The notes: generated from the sequence alone by a model not told the origin. Numbered from the stretch's first letter, positions 45,850 through 55,719 are shown. The stretch: DNA of 64,000 bases from Naasia sp. SYSU D00057 (GCF_017916505.1 NZ_JAFMSZ010000003.1:437580-501579), one strand, 5' to 3'. Made by a program: numbers and translations.

Positions 45850-48425
45850 CTGCTGAGGTCGAAGTCCTCGCCGTCGCCGTCGCCCTCGTCGCCCGCCGCG
45901 ACCGAGACGGTGACCGTCGTGTCCGTCGGCGCGGTCGAGCCGCCCGCCGGGTCGGTGCCGGTCACGGTGCAGGTGTCCGCGTCGGACTCGGTGTCGAGCT
46001 CGTACTCGATCTCCGAGAATCCGGCCGCCTGCAGGGCCGCGGTGGCGGCGGGCGCCTTCTGGCCGACCACGTCGGGCACGGCGGTGCCCACCTCTGTCCC
46101 GTCGCTCGTGTACACCGTGATGGTGCTGCCGCGGGCGACGGACGAGCCGCCCGCCGGGTCGCTGCCGATCACCTGTCCGCTCGGTGCGCCGGACGGCTGC
46201 GCGCCGCCGTCGACGAACTCGAAGCCGGCGTTCTCCAGGGCGGCCTGGGCGCGGTCGATCGTCATGCCGGTCACGTCCGGCACTGTGGCGAAGACGCCGC
46301 GGATGTACCTGCTGTTGGGGTCCGGGAAGTCGTCGCCGCCGAACTTCTCGTCGAGCGCCGTCATGATCGGCTTCCAGATGCGGTGTCGGGCCGTTGCGGC
46401 GTAGTAGCCGTTGTCCATCCGCACCTTGCGGAGGTTGGCGTCGCCGGTGAGGTTGCCCACCCAGACGGCGAGGCCCATCTTGGTGCTCGCGCCGGTCGTC
46501 CAGGTCTGCGTCGCGCTGTTGCTCGTTCCCGTCTTGGCGATGTGCTCGATGCCGTCGCGCGGGTTCGACTCGGTGCCGCTGCCCTCGGTGATGACCCGCT
46601 GAAGCGCATACGCCGCCGCGTTCGCGACGTCAGGCTCGATGCCCTGCGTGCAGGTGCTCGTCGGGATGGCGGTGTCGCTGCCGTCCTGCGCGACCATGCG
46701 CTCGATCGCGATCGGGGTGCACACGAGGCCGTTGTTGGCGATGCCGGCGTACGCGGTCGCCATCGTCAGCGGGGAGACGTTGTTGGTGCCGAGGATGGCC
46801 GCCGGGTTGTCCTCGAGCTTGTCGCCCGCGGCGGGGTGCACGAGCAGGTCCTCGGCCGCCTTGCGGATGTCGCACTGGTCGAGCTTCTGGCCCATCTGCA
46901 TGAAGGCGCCGTTGATCGAGGTCGCGGTGGAGGAGAGCACGGACCGGCTCCCGCCCTCGTTGGCGTCGTTCTCGATGTACTCGGTGCCGCCGAAGGAGTT
47001 GTCGCACGCCTTGAAGGTGGAGAGGTCGTACGTCTTCTCGGACACGTTGAACGTCTCGCCGAGGGTGTGGCCGGCACGCAGCCACGCGATGAGGGTGAAG
47101 GCCTTGTAGGTCGACGCCGCCTGGAAGCCCTGCGATCCGCCGTAGGCGGCGTCGGTGTTGAAGTTCAGGGCGCTGAAGTTCGGACCGAGCGTGGCGGCGT
47201 CGCCGCTGTCGTTGAAGTCCTTGTTCTGCGCCATCACCTTGATCTTGCCCGTGCCGGCTTCCACGGCGGTCGACGCGGACCCGATGTCCACCGTCTCCAT
47301 CGCCTTGGGGACGTTCTTGTCGATCGCCGCCTGCGCGGTGTCCTGCAGGTCGAGGTCCAGCGTGGTGTACACGTCGAAGCCGCCGCGGATGAACCGGCTG
47401 TAGCGCTCCTCGGCGCTGTCGCCGAACACCGGGTCGTTGCGGATCACGTTCACGACGTAGTCGCAGAAGAAGCCCGCGTTGCCCGCCATCGTGCAGCCGG
47501 ACGCGGCCGGCGTGATGCGCGGCTCGATGGGAGCGGCGACGGCCGCGTCGTGCTCCTCCTGCGTGATCTTCTTCTCCTCGAGCATGTTGCCGAGGATGTA
47601 GTCGCGCCGGACCTTGTTGGCGGCGTAGCCGTTCGCGGCGCCGTTCTCCTCGTTGTCCGGCTTGTCGAGCCGGAACTTCTCGGGATTGTTGACGATCGCG
47701 AGGAGGCTCGCGGCCTGCGGCAGCGTCAGGTCGGACGCGTTGACGCCGTAGTAGTACTGCGACGCCGTCTGGATGCCGTAGACCCGGCCGCCGAAGAGGG
47801 CGATGTTGAGGTAGCCGAGGAGGATCTCGTCCTTCGAGTAGACCTTCTCGAGGCCGATGGCGAGCCGCATCTCCTTGAGCTTGCGGTCGAGGCTCACCTT
47901 GGTGGCCTCCTCGTACGCGGCGTCCCGCTCGGCCTCGGTGGCGAGGCCGGTCGCCTGCGCGACGAGCACGTTCTTCACGTACTGCTGCGTGATCGTCGAC
48001 GCGCCCTGCACGTCGCTGCCGAGGACGTTGGAGACCGCGGCGCGGACGACGCCCAGCGGGTCGATGCCGCCGTGCTCGTAGTAGCGCGGGTCCTCCGCGG
48101 CGAGCGCGGCGTCCTTCGCGAACTGCGACACCTGCTCCCACGCCACGCTCTCGCGGTTCTCCGCGTAGAAGGAGGCGATCGGCACGTTCTGGTCGGCGCC
48201 GTCGACGGAGCGGTGCGCGTAGATCGTCGTCTTCTCGGGAAGGTCGCCGATCTTGACGTAGCTGGGGAGGTTCTCGAACATCCCGATGGAGTTGTTCGCG
48301 GCGAGTCCGGTGAGCGCGATCGCAGGCGTGACGGCGACGCCGGCGAGAACGCCCGCGATCGCACTGATCCCCACGAAGCTCAGAACTGCGCCCAGGCGGC
48401 CCTTCGGCCGTTTGAGGGCAGACAT
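45840..48425 (-). CDS. Class A penicillin-binding protein with PASTA domains
   Basis: Bifunctional peptidoglycan synthase of 861 residues. One N-terminal membrane helix (about 13-37). The GT51 glycosyltransferase has AAEDPRYYEHGGID near 106-119 and QGASTITQQYVKN. The transpeptidase has the Ser nucleophile in AASTYKAF, SxN as SIN in ATSINGAF, and AKTGTSN. Two C-terminal PASTA domains begin VPDVTGMT and VPDVVGQK. The ATG at 48425 is supported by TACCCT 7 bases upstream (48438-48433). It is the likely PonA-type main cell-wall synthase, with the PASTA part sensing muropeptides or beta-lactams. Confidence 0.95.
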   Translation of the reverse strand: MSALKRPKGRLGAVLSFVGISAIAGVLAGVAVTPAIALTGLAANNSIGMFENLPSYVKIGDLPEKTTIYAHRSVDGADQNVPIASFYAENRESVAWEQVSQFAKDAALAAEDPRYYEHGGIDPLGVVRAAVSNVLGSDVQGASTITQQYVKNVLVAQATGLATEAERDAAYEEATKVSLDRKLKEMRLAIGLEKVYSKDEILLGYLNIALFGGRVYGIQTASQYYYGVNASDLTLPQAASLLAIVNNPEKFRLDKPDNEENGAANGYAANKVRRDYILGNMLEEKKITQEEHDAAVAAPIEPRITPAASGCTMAGNAGFFCDYVVNVIRNDPVFGDSAEERYSRFIRGGFDVYTTLDLDLQDTAQAAIDKNVPKAMETVDIGSASTAVEAGTGKIKVMAQNKDFNDSGDAATLGPNFSALNFNTDAAYGGSQGFQAASTYKAFTLIAWLRAGHTLGETFNVSEKTYDLSTFKACDNSFGGTEYIENDANEGGSRSVLSSTATSINGAFMQMGQKLDQCDIRKAAEDLLVHPAAGDKLEDNPAAILGTNNVSPLTMATAYAGIANNGLVCTPIAIERMVAQDGSDTAIPTSTCTQGIEPDVANAAAYALQRVITEGSGTESNPRDGIEHIAKTGTSNSATQTWTTGASTKMGLAVWVGNLTGDANLRKVRMDNGYYAATARHRIWKPIMTALDEKFGGDDFPDPNSRYIRGVFATVPDVTGMTIDRAQAALENAGFEFVDGGAQPSGAPSGQVIGSDPAGGSSVARGSTITVYTSDGTEVGTAVPDVVGQKAPAATAALQAAGFSEIEYELDTESDADTCTVTGTDPAGGSTAPTDTTVTVSVAAGDEGDGDGEDFDLSRCA

Positions 48426-48503
48426 AGGATCAAGGGTACGGGAGCCACGCTGACAAACCGCCGCGCTGTTCGCGGTGGGCGGAGCGTGGCGGAAGGGAAT
48501 TTC

Positions 48504-48662
48504 GTGGCCGTCTGGGAGTACATGACGACCCCGCTGATCGTGCACAACACGACCGCCATCCTCAACAACTGGGGATCGCAGGGCTGGGAGCTGGTGCAGA
48601 TCGTGCAGGGACCCGAGGGCGGCCTCGTCGCCTATCTCAAGCGCCCGGCCGGGGACGCCTGA
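48504..48662 (+). CDS. Small DUF4177-like protein
   Basis: 52 residues: VAVWEYMTTPLIVHN, then NWGSQGWELVQIV and a YLKRP end. The WGxxGWELV core is typical of DUF4177-type small proteins. The GTG at 48504 has GGAAGGGA at correct spacing. Its stop overlaps the RidA start by one base (TGATG), so the two are co-translated. Function unknown. It is divergent from the penicillin-binding protein gene. Confidence 0.8.
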   Translation: MAVWEYMTTPLIVHNTTAILNNWGSQGWELVQIVQGPEGGLVAYLKRPAGDA

Positions 48663-49132
48663 TGGGCTCGGTCGAGCAGCGTCTCGCCGAGCTGGGTCTC
48701 GACCTGCCGGAGCCCGTCGCTCCCGTCGCCGCGTACGTTCCCGCCGTGACGACCGGCAACCTGCTCTGGCTGTCCGGCCAGGTGCCGTTCGTCGACGGGG
48801 TTCCGCAGGCCACGGGCAAGGTCGGCGAGGCCGACGGCCTCGTCTCGCCCGAGGTGGCGAAGGAGTGCGCCAAGACGTGCGCGCTCAACGCGCTCGCCGC
48901 CGCCAAGGCGGCCCTCGGCGACCTCGATCGAGTGACCCGGGTCGTGAAGCTCGTCGGCTTCGTCGCGTCCTCGCCGGAGTTCACCGGGGCGCCGGTCGTG
49001 GTGAACGGCGCTTCCGAGCTGCTCGGTCAGGTGTTCGGCGACGCGGGCCGGCACGCCCGCTCGGCGGTCGGCGTCGCGGTGCTGCCGCTCGACGTGCCCG
49101 TCGAGGTGGAGATGGTCCTCGAGTTCGCCTGA
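48662..49132 (+). CDS. RidA/YjgF-family protein
   Basis: 156 residues. The family's trimer-forming core is recognisable: GNLLWLSGQVPFVDGVP near residues 32-48, and a C-terminal segment ending VEVEMVLEFA. This subgroup is longer than classic RidA (about 130 residues), and the catalytic Arg normally present near the C terminus is not evident, so imine deaminase activity is uncertain. It is coupled to the DUF4177-like gene. Confidence 0.88.
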   Translation: MGSVEQRLAELGLDLPEPVAPVAAYVPAVTTGNLLWLSGQVPFVDGVPQATGKVGEADGLVSPEVAKECAKTCALNALAAAKAALGDLDRVTRVVKLVGFVASSPEFTGAPVVVNGASELLGQVFGDAGRHARSAVGVAVLPLDVPVEVEMVLEFA

Positions 49133-49152
49133 CCTCGACCTCGACGACGACG

Positions 49153-49216
49153 ATCCGGGCCGGATCGGCGGATCCGGGCCTCCTAGGAAGCCCGGACCTG
49201 CCGAACCGGCCCGGAT
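49153..49216. repeat. Nested hairpin between convergent ridA and acs
   Basis: Bases 49153-49169 pair with 49200-49216 over 17 bp with one mismatch. Inside, tccgggc (49173-49179) pairs with gcccgga (49190-49196) around the palindrome tcctagga. The word atccgggcc occurs in both outer and inner arms. Likely a two-way terminator. Confidence 0.75.
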
Positions 49217-49219
49217 TCC

Positions 49220-51196
49220 TCAGTTCTTGAGGCGGTCCGCGATGGCCTGCATCACGGTCGCGTCCGTCAGGGTCGTGGTGTCGCCGAGCGGCCGGCCCTC
49301 GGCCGCGTCGCGGAGCAGGCGCCGCATGATCTTGCCGGACCGGGTCTTCGGCAGCTCGTTCACGATGAACAGCTCGCGAGGCCGGGCGATCGCGCCGATC
49401 GAGCTCGCGACGTGGGCCCGCAGCTCGTTCGTGGCACCCTCGGCGTTGGCCTCGTCCGCGTGGCGGGCCTTGGCGATGACGAAGGCGACGACCGCCTGAC
49501 CGGTGGTCTCGTCGTGCGCCCCGACGACCGCCGCCTCCGCAACCCACGGGTGGGAGACGAGGCACGACTCGATCTCCGCCGTCGACAGCCGGTGTCCGGA
49601 GACGTTCATGACGTCATCGACCCGCCCGAGCAGCCAGATGTCGCCGTCGTGGTCCCTCCTCGCGCCGTCGCCGGCGAAGTAGACGGGCCCGGTCGGTCGC
49701 GCCGGGAACTTGGACCAGTAGGTGTCGATGAAGCGCTGGGGGTCGCCCCAGATGCCGCGCAGCATCCCCGGCCACGGCTCGGGGATCGCCAGCAGCCCGC
49801 TCTCGTCATTGCCGAGCGGCCGGCCCTTGTCGTCGACGACCTCGACCGTGATCCCCGGCAGCGGCACCTGGGCCGAGCCCGGCTTCGCCGCGGTCACCCC
49901 CGGCAGCGGGCTGATCATGATGCCGCCCGTCTCGGTCTGCCACCAGGTGTCGACGATGGGCGTGCGGTTGCCGCCGATCACTTCGCGGTACCAGAGCCAG
50001 GCCTCCGGGTTGATGGGCTCGCCGACCGAGCCGAGCAGCCGCAGCGAGGAGAGATCCGACTGCTGCGGGATCTCCCGGCCCGCCTTCATGAAGGAGCGAA
50101 TCGCGGTCGGCGCCGCGTAGAGGATCGTGACGCCGTACTTCTGGACGATCTCCCACCAGCGGCCGGGCCGCGGGGTGTCCGGCGTTCCCTCGTAGATCAC
50201 CTCGGTGGCGCCGTTCGCGAGCGGGCCGTAGACGACGTAGCTGTGCCCGGTGACCCAGCCGACGTCGGCGGTCGACCAGTAGACGTCCGTCTCCGGGTGC
50301 AGGTCGAACACGTTGCGATGCGTGTAGGCGACGTGGGTGAGGTAGCCGCCGCTCGTGTGCAGGATGCCCTTCGGCTTCCCAGTCGTGCCCGACGTGTAGA
50401 GGATGTAGAGCGGGTTCTCGGCGTCGAAGCCTTGAGCCTCGTGCTCCCAGTCGACCTGGGCGATCTCCTCGTGCCACCACAGGTCGCGGCCGTCCGTCCA
50501 GGCGAGCTCCTCGTCGTCCGGCCAGGCGCGCTGCACCACGAGTACGTGCTCAACCGTCGAGTCGCCGCTCTCGAGAGCGGCATCGACGGCCGGCTTCAAG
50601 GGGCTGACGCGGCCCCGGCGGTAGCCGCCGTCCGCGGTGATGACGAGCTTCGCCTCCGCGTCGTCGATGCGGGCCCGGAGGCTCTCGGCGCTGAACCCGC
50701 CGAACACGACCGAGTGCACCGCGCCGATCCGCGCGACCGCGAGCATCGCGATGATCGCCTCGGGGATCATCGGCAGGTAGATCGCCACCCGGTCGCCCTG
50801 GCGGATGCCGAGGGCGGTGAGCAGGTTGGCGGCGCGCTTCACCTCCGCGGTGAGCTCCGCGTAGGTGAGGCGGCGGGAGTCGCCGGGCTCGCCCTCCCAC
50901 AGCAGGGCGACGCGGTCGCCGTTGCCGGCCAGCACGTGCCGGTCGAGGCAGTTGTAGGCGACGTTGAGCTTGCCGTCCGCGAACCACTTCGCAAACGGCG
51001 CCTCCGACCAGTCGAGCGTCTGCGTGAAGGGGCGGTGCCAGTGCAGCAGGCTGCGTGCCTGATCCGCCCAGAAGCCGAGGCGATCCTGCGCGGCGTCGGC
51101 GTACAGCGAGCCCTTCGCAACCGCGTTCGCGGCGAACTCCGCCGGCGGATCGAAGACCAGGTCCTCGGCCCTCGTATCGTCGGTCGCTTCCACCAT
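49220..51196 (-). CDS. acs: Acetyl-CoA synthetase
   Basis: AMP-forming enzyme of 658 residues that activates acetate to acetyl-CoA. The adenylation motif [14 protein letters not shown] lies near residues 267-280. [10 protein letters not shown], and the hinge around [20 protein letters not shown], follow. [14 protein letters not shown] near 617-630 holds the Lys that is acetylated in regulated homologues. The ATG at 51196 is chosen because AAGGAG lies 7 bases before it. Removing acetyl groups from oligosaccharides (CE7 gene, 11.7 kb) would supply it with acetate, though the genes are not linked in one operon. Confidence 0.95.
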   Translation of the reverse strand: MVEATDDTRAEDLVFDPPAEFAANAVAKGSLYADAAQDRLGFWADQARSLLHWHRPFTQTLDWSEAPFAKWFADGKLNVAYNCLDRHVLAGNGDRVALLWEGEPGDSRRLTYAELTAEVKRAANLLTALGIRQGDRVAIYLPMIPEAIIAMLAVARIGAVHSVVFGGFSAESLRARIDDAEAKLVITADGGYRRGRVSPLKPAVDAALESGDSTVEHVLVVQRAWPDDEELAWTDGRDLWWHEEIAQVDWEHEAQGFDAENPLYILYTSGTTGKPKGILHTSGGYLTHVAYTHRNVFDLHPETDVYWSTADVGWVTGHSYVVYGPLANGATEVIYEGTPDTPRPGRWWEIVQKYGVTILYAAPTAIRSFMKAGREIPQQSDLSSLRLLGSVGEPINPEAWLWYREVIGGNRTPIVDTWWQTETGGIMISPLPGVTAAKPGSAQVPLPGITVEVVDDKGRPLGNDESGLLAIPEPWPGMLRGIWGDPQRFIDTYWSKFPARPTGPVYFAGDGARRDHDGDIWLLGRVDDVMNVSGHRLSTAEIESCLVSHPWVAEAAVVGAHDETTGQAVVAFVIAKARHADEANAEGATNELRAHVASSIGAIARPRELFIVNELPKTRSGKIMRRLLRDAAEGRPLGDTTTLTDATVMQAIADRLKN

Positions 51197-51320
51197 CTCC
51201 ACGCTCCTTCGCGCTGCCTGCTGCATCGGGTCCGAGCCTAGCGATTCGGCCGCTCGTGGCGCCCTCCGGCCGTCATACGACGGAACCTGAGGATCACCCG
51301 ACAACGCCCGGAATTGGCTC

Positions 51321-51348
51321 TTGCGCCGTGACCCGAACGGGGTACACT
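51321..51348 (+). promoter_or_regulatory. Promoter of the 6C RNA
   Basis: TTGCGC (51321-51326) and TACACT (51343-51348) are separated by 16 bases and point to a start near 51355, just ahead of the two C-loop hairpins. Confidence 0.65.
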
Positions 51349-51354
51349 GATGCC

Positions 51355-51452
51355 GTCAAAGCTCCTTTGACACGCAGCGTAAGCGATTCCCCCCAATCCA
51401 GCGTTGCTGTGGCGGCACCTGTTCCCCCCAATAGGTGCCGCCCCTTCTCGTT
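51355..51452 (+). ncRNA. 6C RNA (actinobacterial small RNA)
   Basis: Two consecutive hairpins each expose six cytosines followed by AAT in the loop: C-runs at 51389-51394 and 51424-51429. The second stem is a perfect 10-bp ggcggcacct/aggtgccgcc (51411-51420, 51433-51442) ending in ccttctcgtt, which acts as the terminator. This is the defining architecture of the 6C RNA of Actinobacteria. As I recall, the M. tuberculosis homologue B11 also lies by tad-like genes, matching the context here. C-rich loops suggest pairing with G-rich ribosome binding sites. Confidence 0.88.
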
Positions 51453-51598
51453 AACGGTCGCGTCCGCATCTTCGCGCGACGGGTGTCCGCCATACGACCC
51501 GTGAGTGGCCGCTCCTCCCCAGCACCGCCGGAGGCCTGACGGGCCACCGGATCGGGCCGATCCGCGATCCGCAAGCGGCGCCGTCCTACCGTGCCGGG

Positions 51599-52705
51599 AT
51601 GCCTGTTCCGCCGTCGGCCCCGAGCATCGCATCGGCGCCCTGCCCAGCCCGCTTCGTTCCCGTCCGGCGTCCGCTTCCCGAGCCGGGACGGGGTACGAGC
51701 GGCGACCCCGTCGGGGTGCTTTCCCCGGCGCCCGTCGAGTCCGCCCGGCACCCGGGTCCGGACGCTACGCGGGAGGCCCTCTGGCCCGAGCTCGGCATGC
51801 TCGCCGAGTACGCCGACGAGCGCACCACGGACCTCCTGCTGACCGGACCGGTCCTGTGGACCGACCGCGGCGACGGGCTCCAGCGCCGCGGCGACTGGCC
51901 GGTGCTCGACGAGGCGTCGGTGCGGGAGCTCGCGGTGCGGCTCGTCGCCCGCGGAGGGCGGCACCTCGACGACGGCAGCCCCTGCGTCGACGTCCGCCTC
52001 GCGGACGGGATCCGGGTGCACGCCGTGCTCCCGCCCGTCTCTGCGACCGGGACCCTCGTGTCCGTGCGCCTGCCCGCCCGGCGGCGGTGGCGCCTCGGCG
52101 ATCTGACCGCAGCGGGCTCTCTCGACGACGGCACCGCGACGGTGCTGCTCGAAGCCGTGCGGCGTCGGGAGAACATCCTGCTCACCGGCGGTGCGGGCAC
52201 CGGCAAGACGACCCTGCTCGCGGCGATCCTCGCCGAGGTGCCGGCGGGGGAGCGGATCGTCACGATCGAGGACGTCGCGGAGCTCCGCATCGACCATCCG
52301 CACGTGGTCGCGCTCGAGGCCCGGCAGGCGAACTCGGAGGGCGCCGGCGCGCTCGGGCTCGAGCGGCTGGTGCGCGAGTCTCTCCGGATGCGACCGGACC
52401 GCATCGTGCTCGGCGAGTGCCGCGGGGCGGAGGTGCGCGAGCTTCTCGCCGCGCTCAACACCGGGCACGACGGGGGCGCGGGCACCCTCCACGCGAGCCA
52501 GCTCGCCGACGTGCCCGCGCGCCTCGAGGCGCTCGGCGCGCTCGCCGGAATGAGTCCGCACGCGCTCGCGCGTCAGGCCGTGAGCGGGATCGACCTCGTC
52601 GTCCACCTCGACCGCGAGGGCGGCCGCCGCCGCGTGGCCGCGCTCGGGCGGTTCGAGCTGTCCGCCGACGCGCTCCTCACCGTTCGGCCGGGTGTGCCCG
52701 AGTGA
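51599..52705 (+). CDS. TadA/CpaF-like secretion ATPase
   Basis: 368 residues. After a disordered Pro-rich N terminus of about 60 residues comes a type II/IV secretion ATPase: Walker A LLTGGAGTGKTTLL near residues 195-208, IVTIEDVAELRID near 221-233, Walker B RPDRIVLGECRGAEVREL near 263-280, and His-box TLHAS. It powers the Tad/Flp-type pilus or secretion apparatus. It corresponds to Rv3659c in the mycobacterial cluster. The next gene overlaps by 4 bases (GTGA). The start is uncertain, as the N terminus has low complexity. Confidence 0.88.
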   Translation: MPVPPSAPSIASAPCPARFVPVRRPLPEPGRGTSGDPVGVLSPAPVESARHPGPDATREALWPELGMLAEYADERTTDLLLTGPVLWTDRGDGLQRRGDWPVLDEASVRELAVRLVARGGRHLDDGSPCVDVRLADGIRVHAVLPPVSATGTLVSVRLPARRRWRLGDLTAAGSLDDGTATVLLEAVRRRENILLTGGAGTGKTTLLAAILAEVPAGERIVTIEDVAELRIDHPHVVALEARQANSEGAGALGLERLVRESLRMRPDRIVLGECRGAEVRELLAALNTGHDGGAGTLHASQLADVPARLEALGALAGMSPHALARQAVSGIDLVVHLDREGGRRRVAALGRFELSADALLTVRPGVPE

Positions 52706-53586
52706 GCGTCGACCCGCTCGAGGAGGTGGCGGAGACGGCCGACCGGCTCGCCGTGCTGCTCGGCGCCGGTCTCACACCGTCGGCGGCGTGGGGGAACCTG
52801 GCCGACGCGGACTCCGCGCCGATTCGGGCGGCGGCGTGGGCGGCTCAGGCGGGAGAGCCCGTCGCGCCGGCGCTGCGCGGAGCGGACGCGCCGCCGGCCG
52901 CCCGCGCCGCATGGGATGCGCTCGCGGCCGGCGTCGCGGTGGCCGAGCGAACCGGCGCGCCGCTCGCCACAGTGCTCGAGCAGCTGGCCGGGACGATGCG
53001 GGACATCGGGACGGCGGAGCGCGATGTCCGTGCGGCGCTCACCGGCCCCCGCCTCTCGGCCCGGCTCGTGATGGCTCTCCCCGCCGTGGGCATCGCCTTC
53101 GGCTTCGCGCTCGGCTTCGATCCGATCGGAGTCCTCTTCGGCAGCCCGGTCGGGGCCGCCTGCGCGGCGGCCGGCGGGGCACTGTTTCTCGCCGGCTGGG
53201 GGTGGACCCGCACGCTGGTGCGGCGGGCACGGCCGATCGCCGGCTTTCCCGGGCTCACTGCCGAGCTGGTCGCCGTGGCGCTCACCGCCGGCACGCCCCT
53301 TCCCGCCGCCCGCCGGCTCGTCGAGGAGGTCACCGGCTCGAGTGCCGATGCGGTCGGGGAGGTCGCCACGCTGGCAGGAGCGGCGGGGGTGCCCGTCGCG
53401 GGGCTGCTCCGCGGGGAGGCGCGCCTCCGGCGGCGACGTGCGGCGTCCGAGGCGCGGATCCGGGCGGAGTCGCTCGCGGTGACGCTGCTGCTGCCGCTCG
53501 GGCTGTGCATGCTGCCCTCGTTCATGCTGCTGTCGGTGGCGCCGCTGCTGCTCGCGATCGTCTCGTCGACCGCGCTGCCGTTCTGA
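52702..53586 (+). CDS. TadB-like type II secretion platform protein
   Basis: Membrane protein of 294 residues with a T2SF (GspF-like) domain. The cytosolic part has LAVLLGAGLTPSAAWGNL near 16-33 and GVAVAERTGAPLATVLEQL, then two helices near 115-160, a second T2SF-like repeat (LVAVALTAGTPLPAARRLV) and C-terminal helices near 255-290. Two T2SF-like halves in one chain may replace separate TadB and TadC. It is coupled to the ATPase. An opposite-strand MFS gene follows. Confidence 0.82.
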   Translation: MSVDPLEEVAETADRLAVLLGAGLTPSAAWGNLADADSAPIRAAAWAAQAGEPVAPALRGADAPPAARAAWDALAAGVAVAERTGAPLATVLEQLAGTMRDIGTAERDVRAALTGPRLSARLVMALPAVGIAFGFALGFDPIGVLFGSPVGAACAAAGGALFLAGWGWTRTLVRRARPIAGFPGLTAELVAVALTAGTPLPAARRLVEEVTGSSADAVGEVATLAGAAGVPVAGLLRGEARLRRRRAASEARIRAESLAVTLLLPLGLCMLPSFMLLSVAPLLLAIVSSTALPF

Positions 53587-53597
53587 GCTTCGGACCG

Positions 53598-55064
53598 TCA
53601 GCGGGGCGGGGCAGCGCGGGCGACGTCCGGCGCCGGCACGTCCCGCACGGGCACCGACTTTTCCTCGGACCCCTCCTTCTCGGCGTCACCGGCCTCGGCG
53701 CCTTCGTCAGCCGCGCCCTCGGGTGCCGAGTGCTGGTAGAGCTCCGACAGCTTCCGGTAGGCCGGCGTGAGGAAGGCGAGCAGCGCGGCGATCACCATGA
53801 TGAGGCCCGCGAACAGGAAGACCAGGGCGATGCCTCGGGCAGCGCCGTCGCCGAGGAGCCAGGACCAGGTGTCCCGCCCGGCCGGGCTCTCCATGTACGG
53901 GATGATCGCGAACTGCGCGAGCGGCGCGATGAGGAACGCCGTGACCGGCGCCGCCGCGCTCTCGAAGGCCATCGCGAAGCCGAAGACGCGGCCCTGCCGG
54001 TCGAAGCTGACGACCTTCTGGATGACCGTCTGCTCGGACGCCTCGACGGCCGGGATCAGGATCATGTAGAGCCAGATGCCGCCGGCGTAGAGCCACCACC
54101 AGTCGCGCACCGTGAAGAGCGCCCCGAGCAGCCCCATCACCACGACCACGAGGAGCATCGTGCGGATCGGGTTGCGACCGAGCCCGAACTTCGCGATGAG
54201 GAGCCCGCCGATCAGGAACCCGGTTGCGGTGACGCCGAGCACGAGACCCCACACCTCCACGGGGAAGAGCTCGAGCCCGTAGGGGTCCATCAGCGCCATG
54301 TAGACGCCGCCGATGAGATTGTTGAAGGTCGAGAAGATGATGAGCGCGAACAGCCCGGCCACACCCCGGATCGCCGCGATGCTGCCGCGCAGGTCCACGG
54401 CGGGGGCCTTGCCGCCCTCGCCCTGCGGCTTCGCCTCCGGCACGCGGAGGAAGGCCAGGTGCACGAGCGCGACTCCGGTGAGGCCGATCGCGATGAGCAG
54501 CGTCGGGCCCATCCCGAGCAGCCCGATCGCGAGGCCGGAGAACACGCTCGTGACGATGAAGGCGAGCCCCTGCACCGTGCCGACGAGGCCGTTGGCGTTC
54601 GCGTGCCGCTCCTCGGGCACGAGGAGGGTCACCGTGGTGGAGAGCGCGATGTTGCGCATGTTCTCGATCACCGAGCCGAACAGGATGATGCCCGAGAAGA
54701 GCCAGAACCAGGGGCCGCCGAGGTCGAGGAGCGCCGACTCCGGGAAGAGGAGGTAGAGGGCGCCCGCCACCAGGAACGACCCCAGCGTCACGACGCTGGC
54801 GAACACCATCACCCGGAGCTTGCGGTGCCGGTCGACGATGGTGCCGAACAGGATGGAGAAGAAGGACACGAGCAGCATGTACGCGCCGCCGATGATGCCG
54901 GTCGCGAGGACCGATCGCGTCTCGAGGTAGACCCAGAAGGTCAGCGCGAACCACAGGAAGCTGGTGGTGATGTTCGCGATCGCGGTGTTGACGAGCACCT
55001 GCAGGAAGGTGCGCATGCCGCCCTCAGGGGCGATCCCCTGCGGCGTCGTCGCCTGGTCCGTCAT
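53598..55064 (-). CDS. MFS transporter (MFS_3/enterobactin-exporter-like)
   Basis: 488 residues with about 12 helices. The N-terminal half has FLWFALTFWVYLETRSV and FGTIVDRHRKLR (motif A variant). A cytosolic loop with KPQGEGGKAP separates the halves, and a charged acidic C-terminal tail of about 50 residues follows the last helix. Substrate unknown. The ATG at 55064 is supported by TAGCCT 7 bases upstream (55077-55072). It sits on the opposite strand inside the tad cluster, separating the TadA/TadB pair from the pilin-like genes. Confidence 0.85.
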   Translation of the reverse strand: MTDQATTPQGIAPEGGMRTFLQVLVNTAIANITTSFLWFALTFWVYLETRSVLATGIIGGAYMLLVSFFSILFGTIVDRHRKLRVMVFASVVTLGSFLVAGALYLLFPESALLDLGGPWFWLFSGIILFGSVIENMRNIALSTTVTLLVPEERHANANGLVGTVQGLAFIVTSVFSGLAIGLLGMGPTLLIAIGLTGVALVHLAFLRVPEAKPQGEGGKAPAVDLRGSIAAIRGVAGLFALIIFSTFNNLIGGVYMALMDPYGLELFPVEVWGLVLGVTATGFLIGGLLIAKFGLGRNPIRTMLLVVVVMGLLGALFTVRDWWWLYAGGIWLYMILIPAVEASEQTVIQKVVSFDRQGRVFGFAMAFESAAAPVTAFLIAPLAQFAIIPYMESPAGRDTWSWLLGDGAARGIALVFLFAGLIMVIAALLAFLTPAYRKLSELYQHSAPEGAADEGAEAGDAEKEGSEEKSVPVRDVPAPDVARAAPPR

Positions 55065-55244
55065 GGCACCGAGGCTAGGACAGGCCACCGACACGGGGCC
55101 ATGCTCTGCACCCCTCCTGGGGCGCGCCGGCTGCGGTCCTCCACCGGCGCCGCAGGAGGGGCGTCCTCCACCGGGTGCGCATGCGCCCTCCGCCTCCGTC
55201 CCGGAGCGGGGGAGAGTGGGTGCCCGAACGACGGAAGGACCGCC

Positions 55245-55424
55245 ATGCTTCGCTTCCCACCCCGGCTCCGCATCTCGGACGACGGCTCGGTGACCGCCGA
55301 GTACGCCGTCGCCACGATGGCCGCCGTCGGCTTCGCCGGCCTGCTCGTCGTGATCCTCCGCTCCGAGGAGGTCCGCGGCATCCTCACCGACCTCGTGCGC
55401 AATGCGCTCGCGGCGGGCGGATGA
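55245..55424 (+). CDS. DUF4244 Flp-pilin-like peptide
   Basis: 59 residues. A short basic N terminus, then DDGSVTAEYAVATMAAVGFAG, where Glu sits 5 residues into the TAEYA segment as in Flp-type prepilins, and one hydrophobic helix. It equals Rv3656c by position and form. The ATG follows CGGAAGGA. It is the probable structural subunit of the Tad-like apparatus. It overlaps the TadE-like gene by 23 bases. Confidence 0.82.
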   Translation: MLRFPPRLRISDDGSVTAEYAVATMAAVGFAGLLVVILRSEEVRGILTDLVRNALAAGG

Positions 55425-55719
55425 GGCGGGAACGGTCGCCGCGGAGCTGGCGGCCGCGATGCCGGCCGTTCTCCTCGTGCTGGCGCTCTGCCTGGGCGCC
55501 CTGCAGGCGCTGACGCAGCGAGCCGTCCTCGCGGACGGCGCCGCCTCGGCCGCGAGGGCGATCGCGCGCGGCGATCCGGCGCCTCGCGTGCCGCGGGGAG
55601 TGACGTCGGTCGAGGAACGGGAGGGCGACATGCTGTGCGTCACTCTCAGCGCCGCCGCCCCGCTCGCGCTGGGGCTCAACGTGTCGGGACGGGCATGCGC
55701 GCTCGGGACCGCCTGGTGA
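55402..55719 (+). CDS. TadE-like pseudopilin
   Basis: 105 residues. GTVAAELAAAMPAVLLVLAL near residues 10-29 is a prepilin-like hydrophobic segment with the conserved Glu. A small periplasmic domain follows with two Cys (MLCVTLS, GRACALG) that could form a disulfide. Its start lies inside the DUF4244 gene and its stop overlaps the next start (GTGA). Confidence 0.82.
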   Translation: MRSRRADEAGTVAAELAAAMPAVLLVLALCLGALQALTQRAVLADGAASAARAIARGDPAPRVPRGVTSVEEREGDMLCVTLSAAAPLALGLNVSGRACALGTAW

